Shown: positions 45,598-55,950, numbered from the stretch's first letter. The stretch is 64,000 nucleotides of DNA from Alcanivorax sp. 24 (GCF_004360225.1 NZ_SNUA01000005.1:186001-250000), one strand, 5' to 3'. Made by a program: numbers and translations. Notes: generated from the letters alone by a model not told the origin.

Positions 45598-46821
45598 ATG
45601 GCTAAGACAGCGGCGCAACAGAAGACCGCCACTTTTCTCTACGAAGGCCTCGATCGCAAGGGCAGCAAAGTCAAAGGGGAGATCAGCGGCAAGGGCCCGG
45701 CGCTGGTGCGCGCGGAGTTGCGCCGCCAGGGCATCCAGGCGCGCAAGGTAATCAAGAAACGGGAGTTGTCGCTGGGCGGCAAGAAGAAAATCAAGCCCGC
45801 CGATATCGCCCTGTTCACCCGCCAGATGGCCACCATGATGAAAGCCGGCGTACCGCTGGTGCAATCCTTCGATATCGTTGCCGACGGTCTGGACAATCCA
45901 TCGATGAAAGACGTCGTGCTGAAGATCAAGACCGAGGTGGAAGGGGGCAACAACTTTGCCGGTGCGCTGCGGCAACATCCGACTCTGTTCGACGATCTGT
46001 ATTGCAGCCTGATCGAATCCGGCGAGGCCTCCGGTTCACTGGAAACCATGCTGGATCGCGTGGCGCTCTACAAAGAAAAAAGCGAGGCGTTGAAATCCAA
46101 AATCCGGAAAGCGGTGAAATACCCCATTGCCGTCATCTGTGTGGCGGTCATCGTTACCGGCATTCTTTTGGTGAAAGTCGTCCCGACCTTTCAGGAATTG
46201 TTTGAAGGGTTCGGGGCCGAATTGCCCGCCTTTACCCAGTTCGTCATTGGATTGTCCGAAGGGCTGCAGGCTCATTTTCTTCCCATATTATTGGGAGCCG
46301 GCGCGATCATCGCCGGCTTCATCCAGGGCAGGAAACGCTCCCAGGCCTTCAAGGACGCCGTCGATCGTCTCTTGCTGCGCTTGCCAATCATCGGCGATAT
46401 CACCCATAAAGCCACCGTCGCCCGATTCGCCCGCACCCTGTCCACCACTTTCGCCGCCGGGGTTCCTCTGATCGACGCCCTGGACGCCTGCGCGGGCGCC
46501 ACCGGCAATGTGGTCTATCGCAAGGCGGTATTGCAGGTCAAAGAAGACGTGGCCACTGGCCAACAGCTACAATTCGCCATGCGTTCCACCGGCGTTTTCC
46601 CGCCGATGGCCTTGCAGATGACCGCCATCGGCGAGGAATCCGGGGCCCTGGACGGTATGCTTGGTAAAGTCGCCACTTACTACGAGGATGAGGTGGATAA
46701 TCTCGTGGACGGCCTGACCAGTATGCTGGAGCCGCTGATCATGTCGGTGCTGGGCGTGCTGATCGGTGGCCTGATTATCGCCATGTATCTGCCGATCTTC
46801 CAACTGGGCCAGGTGGTCTGA
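45598..46821 (+). CDS. pilC: Type IV pilus inner-membrane platform protein PilC
   Basis: 407 aa, usual length. Two T2SSF repeats (about 70-195 and 275-400): FTRQMATMMKAGVPLVQSFD and FARTLSTTFAAGVPLIDALD begin each half. Membrane helices lie near 180-200, 225-245 and 380-405. It links PilB motor turning to pilin assembly. Ribosome site AGGA; 68 nt after pilB and 27 nt before pilD. Confidence 0.97.
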   Translation: MAKTAAQQKTATFLYEGLDRKGSKVKGEISGKGPALVRAELRRQGIQARKVIKKRELSLGGKKKIKPADIALFTRQMATMMKAGVPLVQSFDIVADGLDNPSMKDVVLKIKTEVEGGNNFAGALRQHPTLFDDLYCSLIESGEASGSLETMLDRVALYKEKSEALKSKIRKAVKYPIAVICVAVIVTGILLVKVVPTFQELFEGFGAELPAFTQFVIGLSEGLQAHFLPILLGAGAIIAGFIQGRKRSQAFKDAVDRLLLRLPIIGDITHKATVARFARTLSTTFAAGVPLIDALDACAGATGNVVYRKAVLQVKEDVATGQQLQFAMRSTGVFPPMALQMTAIGEESGALDGMLGKVATYYEDEVDNLVDGLTSMLEPLIMSVLGVLIGGLIIAMYLPIFQLGQVV

Positions 46822-46848
46822 CCAACAACAAACAGGACAACGTCATTC

Positions 46849-47712
46849 GTGTTTAGCTTTCTCGCCGACCAGCCCGCACTGCTCATTCTCTTCTGCACCG
46901 TGTTCGGGCTGCTGGTGGGCAGCTTTCTCAATGTGGTGATTCACCGCGTTCCGCGAATGATGGAGCGCACCTGGCGGCGCGAAGCCCAGGAAGTGCTGGA
47001 ACTGCCCATGGAGGAAACCCGTCCCTACAACCTGGTGGTGCCCCGTTCCCGCTGCCCGCATTGCGATCACGCCATCCGCTGGCACGAAAACATCCCGGTG
47101 ATGAGCTGGCTGGTGCTGAAGGGACGCTGCAGTGCCTGCGGCCAGAGTATCAGCTCGCGCTACCCGTTGATCGAGCTGCTCAGCGCCCTGGTCGCCGCGG
47201 TTTGCGCCTGGCAGTTGGGTTATGGAGGCTGGTTGGTGTTCGTGCTGTTCGCCAGCTTTACCCTGCTGGCACTGGCGGTGATTGATCTGGACACCACTTT
47301 GCTTCCCGACGCCATGACCTTCCCACTGCTGTGGGCGGGGCTGCTGGCGGCATTGCTGGGCATTTCACCGGTATCCCTGCCGGATGCCGTGGTCGGCGCC
47401 ATGGCCGGTTATCTGTCGTTGTGGAGCCTGTATTGGGTATTCAAACTGGCCACCGGCAAGGAAGGCATGGGCTACGGTGACTTCAAGCTGCTCGCGGCGC
47501 TGGGCGCCTGGCTGGGCTGGCAATATTTGCCTCTGGTGATTCTGTTGTCCTCGGTGGTGGGTCTGGTGTTCGCCATTGGCATGATGGCCCGTGGCGGTCT
47601 CGATCGGAGTCAGGGCATTCCGTTCGGCCCTTATCTAGCCATTGCCGGCTGGATCGCGCTGTTGTGGGGCAACACCATCGTCGGTGCCTATCTGGGCCTG
47701 TTTCAGTTCTGA
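46849..47712 (+). CDS. pilD: Prepilin peptidase and N-methyltransferase PilD
   Basis: 287 aa from GTG at 46849. N-terminal Cys-rich cytoplasmic domain with CPHC and CSACGQ, and about seven or eight membrane helices. Catalytic aspartates of the GxGD-type aspartic protease lie in AVIDLDTTLLPD and GMGYGDFKLLAALGAWLGW. It cuts the leader of PilA-type prepilins and methylates the new N-terminus; it usually also serves type II secretion. Last gene of pilBCD, followed by a large REP-like hairpin. Confidence 0.97.
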   Translation: MFSFLADQPALLILFCTVFGLLVGSFLNVVIHRVPRMMERTWRREAQEVLELPMEETRPYNLVVPRSRCPHCDHAIRWHENIPVMSWLVLKGRCSACGQSISSRYPLIELLSALVAAVCAWQLGYGGWLVFVLFASFTLLALAVIDLDTTLLPDAMTFPLLWAGLLAALLGISPVSLPDAVVGAMAGYLSLWSLYWVFKLATGKEGMGYGDFKLLAALGAWLGWQYLPLVILLSSVVGLVFAIGMMARGGLDRSQGIPFGPYLAIAGWIALLWGNTIVGAYLGLFQF

Positions 47713-47807
47713 GCGATTACGCCACCAACATCGCGATCCTTTCCAAGATGAGGAGAGCCACGGGCACCCCATAGTTTTGGGATGATCCGCTGCCACTCCT
47801 GCACACT

Positions 47808-47884
47808 GTATTCGCTGCCAAGGCAGCTTCCCACAGCGGCTCCGTAGCCTCCTCTTTGTGGGAAGCTGCCTTGGCAGCGAATAC
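47808..47884. repeat. REP-like perfect 28-bp inverted repeat, copy 7
   Basis: Arms 47808-47835 and 47857-47884 are exact reverse complements, 28 of 28, around 21 nt. Each arm is one family unit (TGTGGGAAGCTGCCTTGGCA then GCGAATAC). It is the cleanest family member here and sits between pilD and coaE. Confidence 0.93.
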
Positions 47885-47991
47885 ATGTGAATTCATGCTC
47901 ACGAGGCCGGCAACAGCTTGAGGCGGCGGCATCCTGGATTTTTCCGGCTCCGCCGTGTAGTTTGCAGACCAGTTCCGGGTGGAGATAAAGC

Positions 47992-48597
47992 ATGTATGTG
48001 GTAGGTGTCACCGGTGGTATCGGCAGCGGTAAAACCGCCGCCACCGATTTCCTGGCCCGTCTGGGTATTACCATCGTCGATGCGGATCAGGCATCCCGGA
48101 TCGTGGTGGAGCCGGGTCAACCGGCGCTCCATGCCATTGTCGATCGGTTCGGAGAACGGATATTGCAGGAGGACGGCACACTCAATCGCCGTGCTCTGCG
48201 TGATATCGTGTTCAGCGATGATCTGGCGCGGCGGGAATTGGAAGCGATCACCCACCCGGCAATCGGCGACCAGCTGCGTCGGCAGATCCAAGACAGCGAC
48301 AGCGACTACACCGTGCTGGTCTCGCCTTTGCTGTTGGAAGGACGGCAAAAGGACATGACCCACCGCGTGTTGGTGGTCGATGTCCCCGGTGACATCCAGA
48401 TGGCGCGCACCGTGAACCGGGATCAGGTCCCCATGGAGCAGGTGGAAGCGATCATGCGCGCCCAGTTATCGCGGGAAGAGCGCCTGGCCCAGGCCCACGA
48501 TGTGGTGACCAACGACGGCCCCCTGGAACGGCTTCATCAGCAACTGGAACAACTGCACCAACGTTATTTGGAGTTAGCCCGACGCCATGGCGGATAA
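47992..48597 (+). CDS. coaE: Dephospho-CoA kinase
   Basis: 201 aa. P-loop [21 protein letters not shown] at the N-terminus, then [17 protein letters not shown], and the substrate-binding stretch LLLEG; LID-like region around [20 protein letters not shown]. It phosphorylates dephospho-CoA at the 3' hydroxyl, the last step of CoA synthesis. It overlaps yacG by 11 bases. Ribosome site GGAGATAAAGC. pilD-coaE-yacG is a conserved gammaproteobacterial order. Confidence 0.97.
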   Translation: MYVVGVTGGIGSGKTAATDFLARLGITIVDADQASRIVVEPGQPALHAIVDRFGERILQEDGTLNRRALRDIVFSDDLARRELEAITHPAIGDQLRRQIQDSDSDYTVLVSPLLLEGRQKDMTHRVLVVDVPGDIQMARTVNRDQVPMEQVEAIMRAQLSREERLAQAHDVVTNDGPLERLHQQLEQLHQRYLELARRHGG

Positions 48598-48781
48598 CAC
48601 CACTCGCATCTATCCCTGCCCTCATTGCAAGAAACCCACCCGCTGGGACGATAATCCCTGGAGGCCGTTTTGTAGCGAGCGGTGCAAGACGATTGATCTG
48701 GGCGCCTGGGCCTCGGAGCAACACGTGATTCCCGGTGATCCAAACGCACCCGTGGACGATCTCGACGATCCGGAGCGGTAG
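48587..48781 (+). CDS. yacG: DNA gyrase inhibitor YacG, zinc-binding
   Basis: 64 aa, typical length. Zinc site formed by CPHC (about 11-14) and CSERC (about 29-33), with the [19 protein letters not shown] signature and an acidic tail. It binds GyrB and inhibits DNA gyrase in Escherichia coli. It overlaps coaE; its stop abuts the stop of the convergent MutT gene with no gap. Confidence 0.95.
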   Translation: MADNTTRIYPCPHCKKPTRWDDNPWRPFCSERCKTIDLGAWASEQHVIPGDPNAPVDDLDDPER

Positions 48782-49732
48782 TCAATCCACCCCGGGCCAG
48801 AAGGCACGGATGCCGGCGACACCGTAGGCGCCATGTTCACGGGCGGTGGTCAGATCATCCGGGGACAACCCACCGAGAGCATAAAACACCAAGGGCCGCC
48901 CTTCGGTGAGCGCGGAGAAACCGTCCCATCCCAGGGGCACCACATCCGGATGCGTGGCGGTAGCCGCCACCGGCGATACCACCGCCATCGGGATATCCAG
49001 CGCCAGAGCCCGCTCCAGGGCGCGACTATCGTGACAAGCGGCGGAGACCACGCCAGCGAATCCGCCCAGTTCCGCCGCCGACGCGGCCATAAGAGCCCGG
49101 CGGCTCAGGTGCAATCCGCTGGCCTCTTCCCGTACCGCCAGCGCCATATCGTCCCGAATCCAGAAACGCAGCCCCCGCTCGCGGCAGACAGCCGCCAGCC
49201 GCGACAGCGACGGCCCCTGGCTCCAGTTCCGCAAATACACGCCCTGTCGTTGTGGGTCCAGCCGCTCCAGTCCCGTGATCACCGCCTGCTCATCAAGCCC
49301 CTCGGGCACCACCACCCATTCCTGGGGTAATCTCAGCGCCAGCGCCACTGGGCGATTGGCGGCGGGAAAGGCGCGCTCGGTAACATCGGCCAGCGGCACC
49401 CACTCCACCGGCTGCCCCTCACGGCCATGGGGCTCGCCGCCGTAGCGCGACACTTCCCGGAAATGCAGGGTGACTTTCAGATCCGGGTAGCGGTGACGAA
49501 CGGTCATGAACGGCTCGCACCCGGTCACATCCAACCCGAGCTCCTCGTGCAATTCCCTGGCCAGGGCAACATCAAGCGCCTCTCCCGGCTCCACCTTGCC
49601 ACCGGGGAACTCCCACAGCCCGCCCTGATGCTTATGCTCGGGACGGCGACTCAGACACAAACGCCCTTCACCGTCGCGGATGATACCCGCGACCACGGTG
49701 ATTTCCGGAAGAGGCTCATCAGATGCGGACAT
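48782..49732 (-). CDS. mutT: MutT-type Nudix hydrolase fused to a thiamine-phosphate-synthase-like domain
   Basis: 316 aa. N-terminal Nudix domain (about 8-130) with Nudix box starting GGKVEPGEALDVALARELHE and ending EELGL. The C-terminal half (about 140-310) resembles a ThiE-like TIM barrel (LRFWIRDDMALAVREEASGL, VSAACHDSRALERAL, PLGWDGFSALTEG, FYALGGLSPDDL). The first part is expected to remove 8-oxo-dGTP from the nucleotide pool; the second part's role is unknown. This fusion next to argJ and secA is conserved in Pseudomonas-like genomes. Confidence 0.92.
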   Translation of the reverse strand: MSASDEPLPEITVVAGIIRDGEGRLCLSRRPEHKHQGGLWEFPGGKVEPGEALDVALARELHEELGLDVTGCEPFMTVRHRYPDLKVTLHFREVSRYGGEPHGREGQPVEWVPLADVTERAFPAANRPVALALRLPQEWVVVPEGLDEQAVITGLERLDPQRQGVYLRNWSQGPSLSRLAAVCRERGLRFWIRDDMALAVREEASGLHLSRRALMAASAAELGGFAGVVSAACHDSRALERALALDIPMAVVSPVAATATHPDVVPLGWDGFSALTEGRPLVFYALGGLSPDDLTTAREHGAYGVAGIRAFWPGVD

Positions 49733-49734
49733 GA

Positions 49735-50940
49735 TCAGGTGCGATACTCGGCGTTGATTTTCACGTAGTCATAGCTGAAATCACAGGTCCACATTTGCCC
49801 CCGGCCCACGCCCGCGGCCAGGTCCACGCGGATGGTGATTTCCGGACGCGCCATGACCGCGGCGCCCCGTTCTTCGGTGTAGTCGTCGTCGACGCCGCCT
49901 TCATTGACGATACGAACATCATCCAACCAGATCGCCACCCGGCTCACGTCCAGGTCATCGATCGGCGCCCGCCCCACGGCGGCCAGGATACGGCCCCAGT
50001 TGGGATCGGAGGCAAACAAGGCGGTTTTGACCAGCGGGGAGTGGGCAATGGTTTCCGCCACCGCCAGGGCGTCGGCGTCGCTGGCGGCGCCTTCCACTTG
50101 AATCTCGACGAACTTGGAGGCCCCTTCGGCGTCGCGGATCAGTGCCTGGGCCAGTTCCACGAACACCTGCTCCAATGCCTGGAATACCAAGCGGGCAGCC
50201 TCGCTGTCCTCCTGCTCGACCGGCGCGGCTCCAGACCGGCCAGTGGCGATCAGAATGCAGGCGTCATTGGTGGAGGTGTCACCGTCCACGGTGATGCGAT
50301 TGAATGACGCGTCCGCCAGTTCGCGCACCCAGCGATTCAGCAGCGGCTGGGCCACTTCCGCGTCGGTGGCGATGAAACCCAGCATGGTGGCCATGTTCGG
50401 CTTGATCATGCCGGCGCCTTTGGCGATGCCGGTGATGTTCACCGGCGCGCCGTCCAGCTCGAGGCGGCGGCTGGCCACTTTCGGCACCGTGTCGGTGGTC
50501 ATGATGCCCTCGGCGGCACTCCCCCAACCGTGCTCATCCAGGGTTTCCAGTGCCACCGGCAAACCATTTTCAAACGGTTCCATGGCAAAGGGCGCGCCAA
50601 TAACCCCCGTGGAAAACGGCAATACTTCCGCTGGATGGCATAGCGCCAGCTCCGACAGCAATACACAGGTTTCCTCACACAGCGCCAGCCCCTTGTCGCC
50701 GGTGCCGGCATTGGCATAGCCGGTGTTGATCATCAGATAGCGAGGCGCCTTTTCCGTCAGGTTACGGCGCGCCACCTGAACCGGCGCGGCCTGGAAGCTG
50801 TTACGGGTGAACACACCGGCGGCGCGGCTGCGCTCCGCCAGTTCAATCACCACCAAGTCCTTACGTTGGGCTTTTTTGATGCCCGCCTCCACTGCGGCCA
50901 GGCGCACGCCTGCCACCGGAAACCACTGCGACTGCGTCAT
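49735..50940 (-). CDS. argJ: Bifunctional ornithine acetyltransferase/N-acetylglutamate synthase
   Basis: 401 aa from ATG at 50940 with AAGG 7 nt upstream (an ATG at 50964 is less likely). GVRLAAVEAGIKKAQRKDLV and NSFQAAPVQVARRNL lie near the N-terminus. The self-cleavage site is before the nucleophile Thr in KPNMATMLGFIATDA, and DGDTSTNDACILIATG follows further on. It cycles acetyl groups in arginine synthesis. The stop is 2 nt from the MutT start, so they share a transcript. Confidence 0.97.
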   Translation of the reverse strand: MTQSQWFPVAGVRLAAVEAGIKKAQRKDLVVIELAERSRAAGVFTRNSFQAAPVQVARRNLTEKAPRYLMINTGYANAGTGDKGLALCEETCVLLSELALCHPAEVLPFSTGVIGAPFAMEPFENGLPVALETLDEHGWGSAAEGIMTTDTVPKVASRRLELDGAPVNITGIAKGAGMIKPNMATMLGFIATDAEVAQPLLNRWVRELADASFNRITVDGDTSTNDACILIATGRSGAAPVEQEDSEAARLVFQALEQVFVELAQALIRDAEGASKFVEIQVEGAASDADALAVAETIAHSPLVKTALFASDPNWGRILAAVGRAPIDDLDVSRVAIWLDDVRIVNEGGVDDDYTEERGAAVMARPEITIRVDLAAGVGRGQMWTCDFSYDYVKINAEYRT

Positions 50941-51045
50941 GTTCGATCCTTCACCAAGGGTCATGGAATAATTCGGGCTACCTGTTCGCGGCCCTGATTA
51001 ATAGCATGGCCTTTCCGGGCCAAGGGGGGCAAGGGCCCCGAACGC

Positions 51046-51072
51046 GCCAACCCCGCCGATGGCGGGGTTGGC
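51046..51072. terminator. Perfect 12-bp hairpin between argJ and secA
   Basis: GCCAACCCCGCC/GGCGGGGTTGGC with a 3-nt loop, in the 397-bp gap 50941-51337. On the minus strand it lies about 265 nt past the secA stop and before argJ. No T-run, so terminator function is uncertain. A REP-like pair and a GCGTGTTGCGTG word fill most of the rest of this gap. Confidence 0.45.
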
Positions 51073-51190
51073 TAAGGGAACGGAAAGACCCGCGGGAACC
51101 ATTGCTGTCCCACAAATATGGTTCTGACGTTTGACCGCGGAATCCATGGCTGTGGCCAGTCTATTGGTCTTGGAGATATGAAATCGCGCT

Positions 51191-51263
51191 GTATTCGCTG
51201 CCAAGGCAGCTTCCCACAGAGGAAGCTACGGCGCCGCTGTGGGAAGCGGTCTTGACAGCGAAT
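51191..51263. repeat. REP-like inverted pair, copy 8
   Basis: GTATTCGCTGCCAAGGCAGC then TTCCCACAG facing CTGTGGGAAGCGGTCTTGAC then AGCGAAT. One arm is diverged (CGGTCTTGAC in place of CTGCCTTGGC), unlike the perfect copy at 47808. Confidence 0.85.
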
Positions 51264-51264
51264 C

Positions 51265-51294
51265 AGCGTGTAGGCGTGCCAGCGTGTTGCGTGT
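51265..51294. repeat. GCGTGTTGCGTG word, copy at secA-argJ gap
   Basis: GCGTGTTGCGTG at 51282-51293, preceded by the related GCGTGTAGGCGTGCCA. Member of a second short repeat family also found at 55960 and three times at 58509-58565. Confidence 0.6.
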
Positions 51295-51337
51295 AAACCG
51301 CCTGTTCCACATCCGTGGGACACTAGTGCCGCGGGGA

Positions 51338-54070
51338 CTAGCTTTCCAGGCGGCCGCAGCAGTGCTTGTACTTTTTGCCGGAACCGCAAATACAGGGTTC
51401 ATTGCGCCCCACCTTGCGGCCTTCGCGCACCACCGGCTGGGCCACCTGCGGCGGCCCCTGGGTCTGAACACCGTCGCCGGACGCGGTGGGAGCGGCCATC
51501 TGCTCCTGTTGCGCCTTCATCCGCTCCGCCTGTATCCGGGCCTCTTCCTGGCGCTGAGCTTCCAGCCGTTCCACTTCGTCATCGCGTCGCACCTCGAAAT
51601 TATGCAGTACGCGAATCAGCTCGTGCTGGATCTGGTTCAGCATGGCCTGGAACAGCTCGAAGGCTTCCTTCTTGTATTCCTGTTTCGGGTTCTTCTGCGC
51701 GTAACCACGCAGATGGATGCCCTGACGCAGATGATCCATGCTGGCCAGGTGCTCTTTCCAATGGCGGTCCAGGATCTGCAGCATCAGGTGTTTTTCGATC
51801 TGCCGCAGCGTTTCCTCACCGACCTCCTGCTCCTTGCGGCGGTATTCCTCTTCCATGGTCTCGATGACCTTTTCCACCACCCCGTCGATGTGCAGTCCGG
51901 TGTCTTCACTCAGCCATTGGCTTACCGGCGCCCGACAGCTGTACTCCGTCGCCAGGGCGCGCTCCAGTCCGTCCACGTCCCACTGGTCTTCCACCGAGCC
52001 CGGCGGCATGTAGGCGTGAACTTCATCCGGCATCACGTCACGGCGGATACTTTCGATGGAAGATGACAGGCTGTCGGATTCCAGAATCTGCTCGCGCTGA
52101 CTGTACACCACACGGCGCTGGTCATTGGCCACGTTATCGTATTCGAGCAGGTTCTTGCGGATATCGAAGTTGCGTGCTTCCACCTTGCGCTGGGCATTCT
52201 CGATGGCCCGCGTCACCCAGCGGTGTTCAATGGCTTCACCGTCCTTCAGGCCCAGAGAACGCATCATGTTGCGCACCCGGTCGGAGGCGAAGATACGCAT
52301 CAGGTCGTCTTCCATGGACAGGAAAAAGCGGGTGTAACCCGGATCGCCCTGCCGGCCGGCACGGCCTCGCAGCTGGTTGTCGATACGGCGGGATTCGTGC
52401 CGCTCGGAGCCGATAATGTGCAGGCCGCCGGCTTCCAGCACCCTGGCGTGGTTGTCCCGCCATTCGTCGCGAATCTTCCGTGCTTCCGCGCCATCCGGAT
52501 CATCAAGATGCTTGATCTGCTCCTCCGGGTTACCGCCAAGTACGATATCGGTCCCCCGGCCGGCCATGTTGGTGGCGATGGTCACGGTGCCCGGGCGCCC
52601 GGCCTGGGCAATGATCTGGGCTTCACGCTCGTGCTGCTTGGCGTTGAGCACCTGGTGTTTGATCTTGTCCTGGTTGAGGCGATGGGAGAGATATTCGGAG
52701 GCCTCGATGGTGGCGGTACCCACCAGCACCGGCGCCCCTTTTTCGACGCACTGTTTGACCTCGTCGACAATCGCTTCGAATTTTTCCTTCAGTGTCAGAT
52801 AGACCAGATCGTTGGCATCGATCCGCGCCATCGGACGGTTGGTGGGCACCACCACCACATCCATGCCGTAGATCTGACGAAACTCCACCGCCTCGGTGTC
52901 GGCGGTACCGGTCATGCCAGAGAGCTTGTCGTACAGACGGAAGTAATTCTGGAAGGTCGTGGAGGCAAGCGTCTGGTTTTCCTGCTGAATACGAACGCCT
53001 TCCTTCGCCTCCACCGCCTGGTGCAGGCCATCGGACCAGCGGCGCCCCGGCATGGTCCGGCCGGTATGTTCATCGACGATAACAATCTGATCGTTCTGGA
53101 CCACGTACTCCCGGTCCCGGTGGAACAAGGCATGGGCCTTGAGAGCCGCGTGCACGTGATGGAGCAGCGTCAGGTTATGGGCCGCGTACAGGCTCTCTCC
53201 CTGCTCCAGCAGATCGTTGTCCACCAGCAGGGACTCGATCAGTTGGTGACCTTCCTCGGTCAGTTCCACCTGCCGCTGTTTCTCGTCGATCACATAGTGA
53301 CCGGTTTCATCCCCCTCTTCCGGCTGCGGCTGAAGCCGCGGCATCAGCAGATTGACCTGCCGATACAATTCGGAGGAGTCGGAAGCGGGACCGGATATGA
53401 TCAGTGGGGTACGAGCTTCGTCGATAAGAATGGAGTCCACCTCATCAACGATGGCGAAGTTGAGCTTGCGTTGCACCCGGTCTTCCAGCCGGAAGGCCAT
53501 GTTGTCACGCAGATAGTCGAAACCGTATTCGTTGTTGGTACCGTAAATGATGTCGGAACCATAGGCCTCACGCTTTTCCGGCGCCGGCTGCTGGGAGTAG
53601 ATGATGCCGACGGAGAGACCGAGAAATTCGTACAGGGGACGCATCCAGTTGGCGTCCCGCTCGGCCAGGTATTCGTTCACGGTCACCACGTGCACGCCCA
53701 GACCGGACAGCGCATTGAGATAGGCCGGCAAGGTCGCGGTGAGGGTTTTACCTTCACCGGTGCGCATCTCGGCGATACGCCCCTCGTGCAACGCGATCCC
53801 GCCCAGCAACTGCACGTCGAAATGGCGCATCCCCATGATGCGGGTAGCGGCCTCGCGGACCACGGCGAACGCTTCCGGCAACAGTTCATCCAGCGTCTTG
53901 CCCTCGGCGAACGCGGATCTCAATTCGCCGGTCTTGGCTTTCAGCGCTTCGTCATCCAGTTTGGCCATGTCGTCACCAAGCGCGTTGATCGCCGTGACCA
54001 GGCGGCTCATACGCTTGAGTTCACGGTCATTTTTGGTGCCGAAGACTTTCTTTGCGATGGAAGACAGCAT
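51338..54070 (-). CDS. secA: Preprotein translocase ATPase SecA
   Basis: 910 aa from ATG at 54070 (a start 7 codons earlier is less likely). Walker [19 protein letters not shown] near residue 101, a [20 protein letters not shown]alker B region, [20 protein letters not shown], and a C-terminal zinc motif [14 protein letters not shown]. It drives Sec-dependent export through SecYEG. Transcribed alone between the M23 peptidase and argJ, the same order as in Pseudomonas. Confidence 0.99.
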   Translation of the reverse strand: MLSSIAKKVFGTKNDRELKRMSRLVTAINALGDDMAKLDDEALKAKTGELRSAFAEGKTLDELLPEAFAVVREAATRIMGMRHFDVQLLGGIALHEGRIAEMRTGEGKTLTATLPAYLNALSGLGVHVVTVNEYLAERDANWMRPLYEFLGLSVGIIYSQQPAPEKREAYGSDIIYGTNNEYGFDYLRDNMAFRLEDRVQRKLNFAIVDEVDSILIDEARTPLIISGPASDSSELYRQVNLLMPRLQPQPEEGDETGHYVIDEKQRQVELTEEGHQLIESLLVDNDLLEQGESLYAAHNLTLLHHVHAALKAHALFHRDREYVVQNDQIVIVDEHTGRTMPGRRWSDGLHQAVEAKEGVRIQQENQTLASTTFQNYFRLYDKLSGMTGTADTEAVEFRQIYGMDVVVVPTNRPMARIDANDLVYLTLKEKFEAIVDEVKQCVEKGAPVLVGTATIEASEYLSHRLNQDKIKHQVLNAKQHEREAQIIAQAGRPGTVTIATNMAGRGTDIVLGGNPEEQIKHLDDPDGAEARKIRDEWRDNHARVLEAGGLHIIGSERHESRRIDNQLRGRAGRQGDPGYTRFFLSMEDDLMRIFASDRVRNMMRSLGLKDGEAIEHRWVTRAIENAQRKVEARNFDIRKNLLEYDNVANDQRRVVYSQREQILESDSLSSSIESIRRDVMPDEVHAYMPPGSVEDQWDVDGLERALATEYSCRAPVSQWLSEDTGLHIDGVVEKVIETMEEEYRRKEQEVGEETLRQIEKHLMLQILDRHWKEHLASMDHLRQGIHLRGYAQKNPKQEYKKEAFELFQAMLNQIQHELIRVLHNFEVRRDDEVERLEAQRQEEARIQAERMKAQQEQMAAPTASGDGVQTQGPPQVAQPVVREGRKVGRNEPCICGSGKKYKHCCGRLES

Positions 54071-54248
54071 GAAACGTCCGTTTTTTCTCAATGGGTGGAG
54101 CAGAGCGCCCCGCGCTAAGGAGGGATCATTCTACTCACGAGATTGGGTAGGGGCGACCATAATTCAAGCCTTGGGCGGAGGAATCAAGACCCGGCTGACG
54201 GTCCCCGGTCAATGAGGGTGCTTGACAGCACCCCGCTCCGCTCCGCCT

Positions 54249-54266
54249 CCCGCCAGGGATGGCGGG
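54249..54266 (-). terminator. Hairpin abutting the M23 peptidase stop
   Basis: CCCGCCA/TGGCGGG, 7-bp stem and 4-nt loop, immediately downstream of the peptidase stop. A second stem, GGGTGC/GCACCC, lies at 54216-54233. No T-run, so termination is possible but not certain. Confidence 0.4.
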
Positions 54267-55193
54267 CTAGCGGCGTGCCCGGGCGATATAGGGGGAGGGA
54301 TCCACCTGCTGGCCGTTCTTCAACACTTCGTAGTGCACGTGAGGGCCGGTGGAACGACCACTGCTGCCAACGATGGCGACGGTATCGCCGGTGCGCACGA
54401 TATCCCCCACTTCCACGGTGACGCTCTTGGCGTGGGCATAACGGGAGCTGATACCGTTGCCGTGGTTGATTTCCACTAACTGACCGTAGCCGGTTTTCCT
54501 GCCCGCGTAGGTAACGACGCCGGAGGCGGTGGCGATAATCGGCGACCCGTCCCGGGCGGCGAAATCCACCCCTTTGTGCCAGGCCACCCGACCGCTGAAC
54601 GGATCGGTGCGGCGGCCATACCGGCTGGACATCCAGCCATGCGGGATCGGCCGGCCGGACAGGAAGGTTTCATCCTTGAGCTGGCGGTTTGCCAGCAGCT
54701 TTTCCAGAATGTCCAACTGCTGCTCGCGCCGCTGCAGGGCGGTGGTCACCCGCTCCAGTTCCTGCATGAACGACGGCGGCGTGAAGCTGCTGCTGCCCTC
54801 CACTTCCGGACCACCAATGGCCGGGGCGCTGCTGAAATCGAACTCCTGGCCGTCGATGCCGGCCACGTCCACCAAACGCTCTCCGAGGGCATCCAGACGC
54901 ACCAGCCGGGCTTCAGTGTCCGCCAGTTGCAGGGTCAGGGCTCGGAACTGTTCAGCGCTGAGCCGGGACAGGTCCGCCACTTCACGCTTCTGCTCGTTGA
55001 GTTCGTGCTGGAACCGCTCGGCCACCGCTTCGGTGTAGGCTGGTGGCGCCAGTTTGTAGTTCAGCCAGTAGGCGCCGGTACCCAAGGCCACCGGCAGCGC
55101 GATCATGACCGAAAGCGCCAGATACAGCCAATATCGGGATAACTGCACCGATCGGGCATGGCCGCCCTTGCTGTTAAGCCATATGATGTTCAT
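54267..55193 (-). CDS. M23-family (LytM) peptidase, inner-membrane anchored
   Basis: 308 aa. One N-terminal membrane helix (about 20-42), a coiled-coil region (about 65-175), then the LytM domain (about 190-300). Zinc ligands are expected in WHKGVDFAARDG (His and Asp) and GPHVHYEV (HxH), with RYAHAKSVTVEVGDIV also present. All catalytic residues are seen, so active peptidoglycan hydrolysis or EnvC-like activation is possible. It lies between the DciA-like gene (divergent) and secA. Confidence 0.93.
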   Translation of the reverse strand: MNIIWLNSKGGHARSVQLSRYWLYLALSVMIALPVALGTGAYWLNYKLAPPAYTEAVAERFQHELNEQKREVADLSRLSAEQFRALTLQLADTEARLVRLDALGERLVDVAGIDGQEFDFSSAPAIGGPEVEGSSSFTPPSFMQELERVTTALQRREQQLDILEKLLANRQLKDETFLSGRPIPHGWMSSRYGRRTDPFSGRVAWHKGVDFAARDGSPIIATASGVVTYAGRKTGYGQLVEINHGNGISSRYAHAKSVTVEVGDIVRTGDTVAIVGSSGRSTGPHVHYEVLKNGQQVDPSPYIARARR

Positions 55194-55429
55194 GAGTGTG
55201 GAAACACCCCTTCCAAAAAGTCTTCAGGCCAACGGTCCGAGGGCCCGCGGAATATCCATTCATAAATGACAATGCCGGTGGTGCCGGGCGGCACCGTCCC
55301 CGTTGGTCTCTCCGGTTTCTTTACTGCCACCCGACCGGTCAGGGTCTGGCGGTGATTCGATGAGCCCGGAGTAGCTGGCGGGAGACTTATCGTTTTTTTA
55401 CAATTAGCCGGGTAGTGTAAGGAAATACC

Positions 55430-55900
55430 ATGGCCAATACAAACCGGCCCCAAAACCTCGGGGCGCTGCTCAAACGCCATCCCAGACTGGGACGGCTGGC
55501 GGCCAATGCCCGCGCACAACCCGCCCCTTCTCAGGACAGGGACCCGCGGGCGTGCCTGCCGCCCGCGCTGCGTGACCGGGTCATGCTGGTGGAAGAATCG
55601 CAACGCTGGCTGGCACTGGTGGAAAACAGCACCACCGCTCAGCTTCTGCGCTTCCATCTGCCCCGGCTGCAGCGAGCCCTGGCCGGTGCCGCCAGCGTCA
55701 AGATCGTGGTCACCGGCCGGCGCCAGTTGGACAGCGGTCCTGACACAAGCCGCTCCCCCCTTGATAAAGGCAAATATCATGCCATGGGACCGGTTCTGGA
55801 TGCGGAAAGTGCGGCTCATATTGCTCGCGCGGCGCGGGACATGGACGATCCAGGTCTGAGTGAAGCCCTGGCCCGACTGGCCAGCCGGGTCAAAAAGTGA
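55430..55900 (+). CDS. DUF721/DciA-like protein, candidate DnaB loader
   Basis: 156 aa. The central part (about 40-95), ALRDRVMLVEESQRWLALVE then NSTTAQLLRFHLPRLQRAL, matches the DUF721 fold found in DciA, the ancestral loader of the DnaB replicative helicase. The C-terminus is helical with LARLASRVKK. In Pseudomonas the equivalent gene also lies between lpxC and secA. Ribosome site AAGGAAA. Divergent from the peptidase. Confidence 0.82.
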   Translation: MANTNRPQNLGALLKRHPRLGRLAANARAQPAPSQDRDPRACLPPALRDRVMLVEESQRWLALVENSTTAQLLRFHLPRLQRALAGAASVKIVVTGRRQLDSGPDTSRSPLDKGKYHAMGPVLDAESAAHIARAARDMDDPGLSEALARLASRVKK

Positions 55901-55950
55901 CGGGATAAGTCATCTGAAAAGCCAGAAGCGAGGCGCGCGGTGATTCGCTA

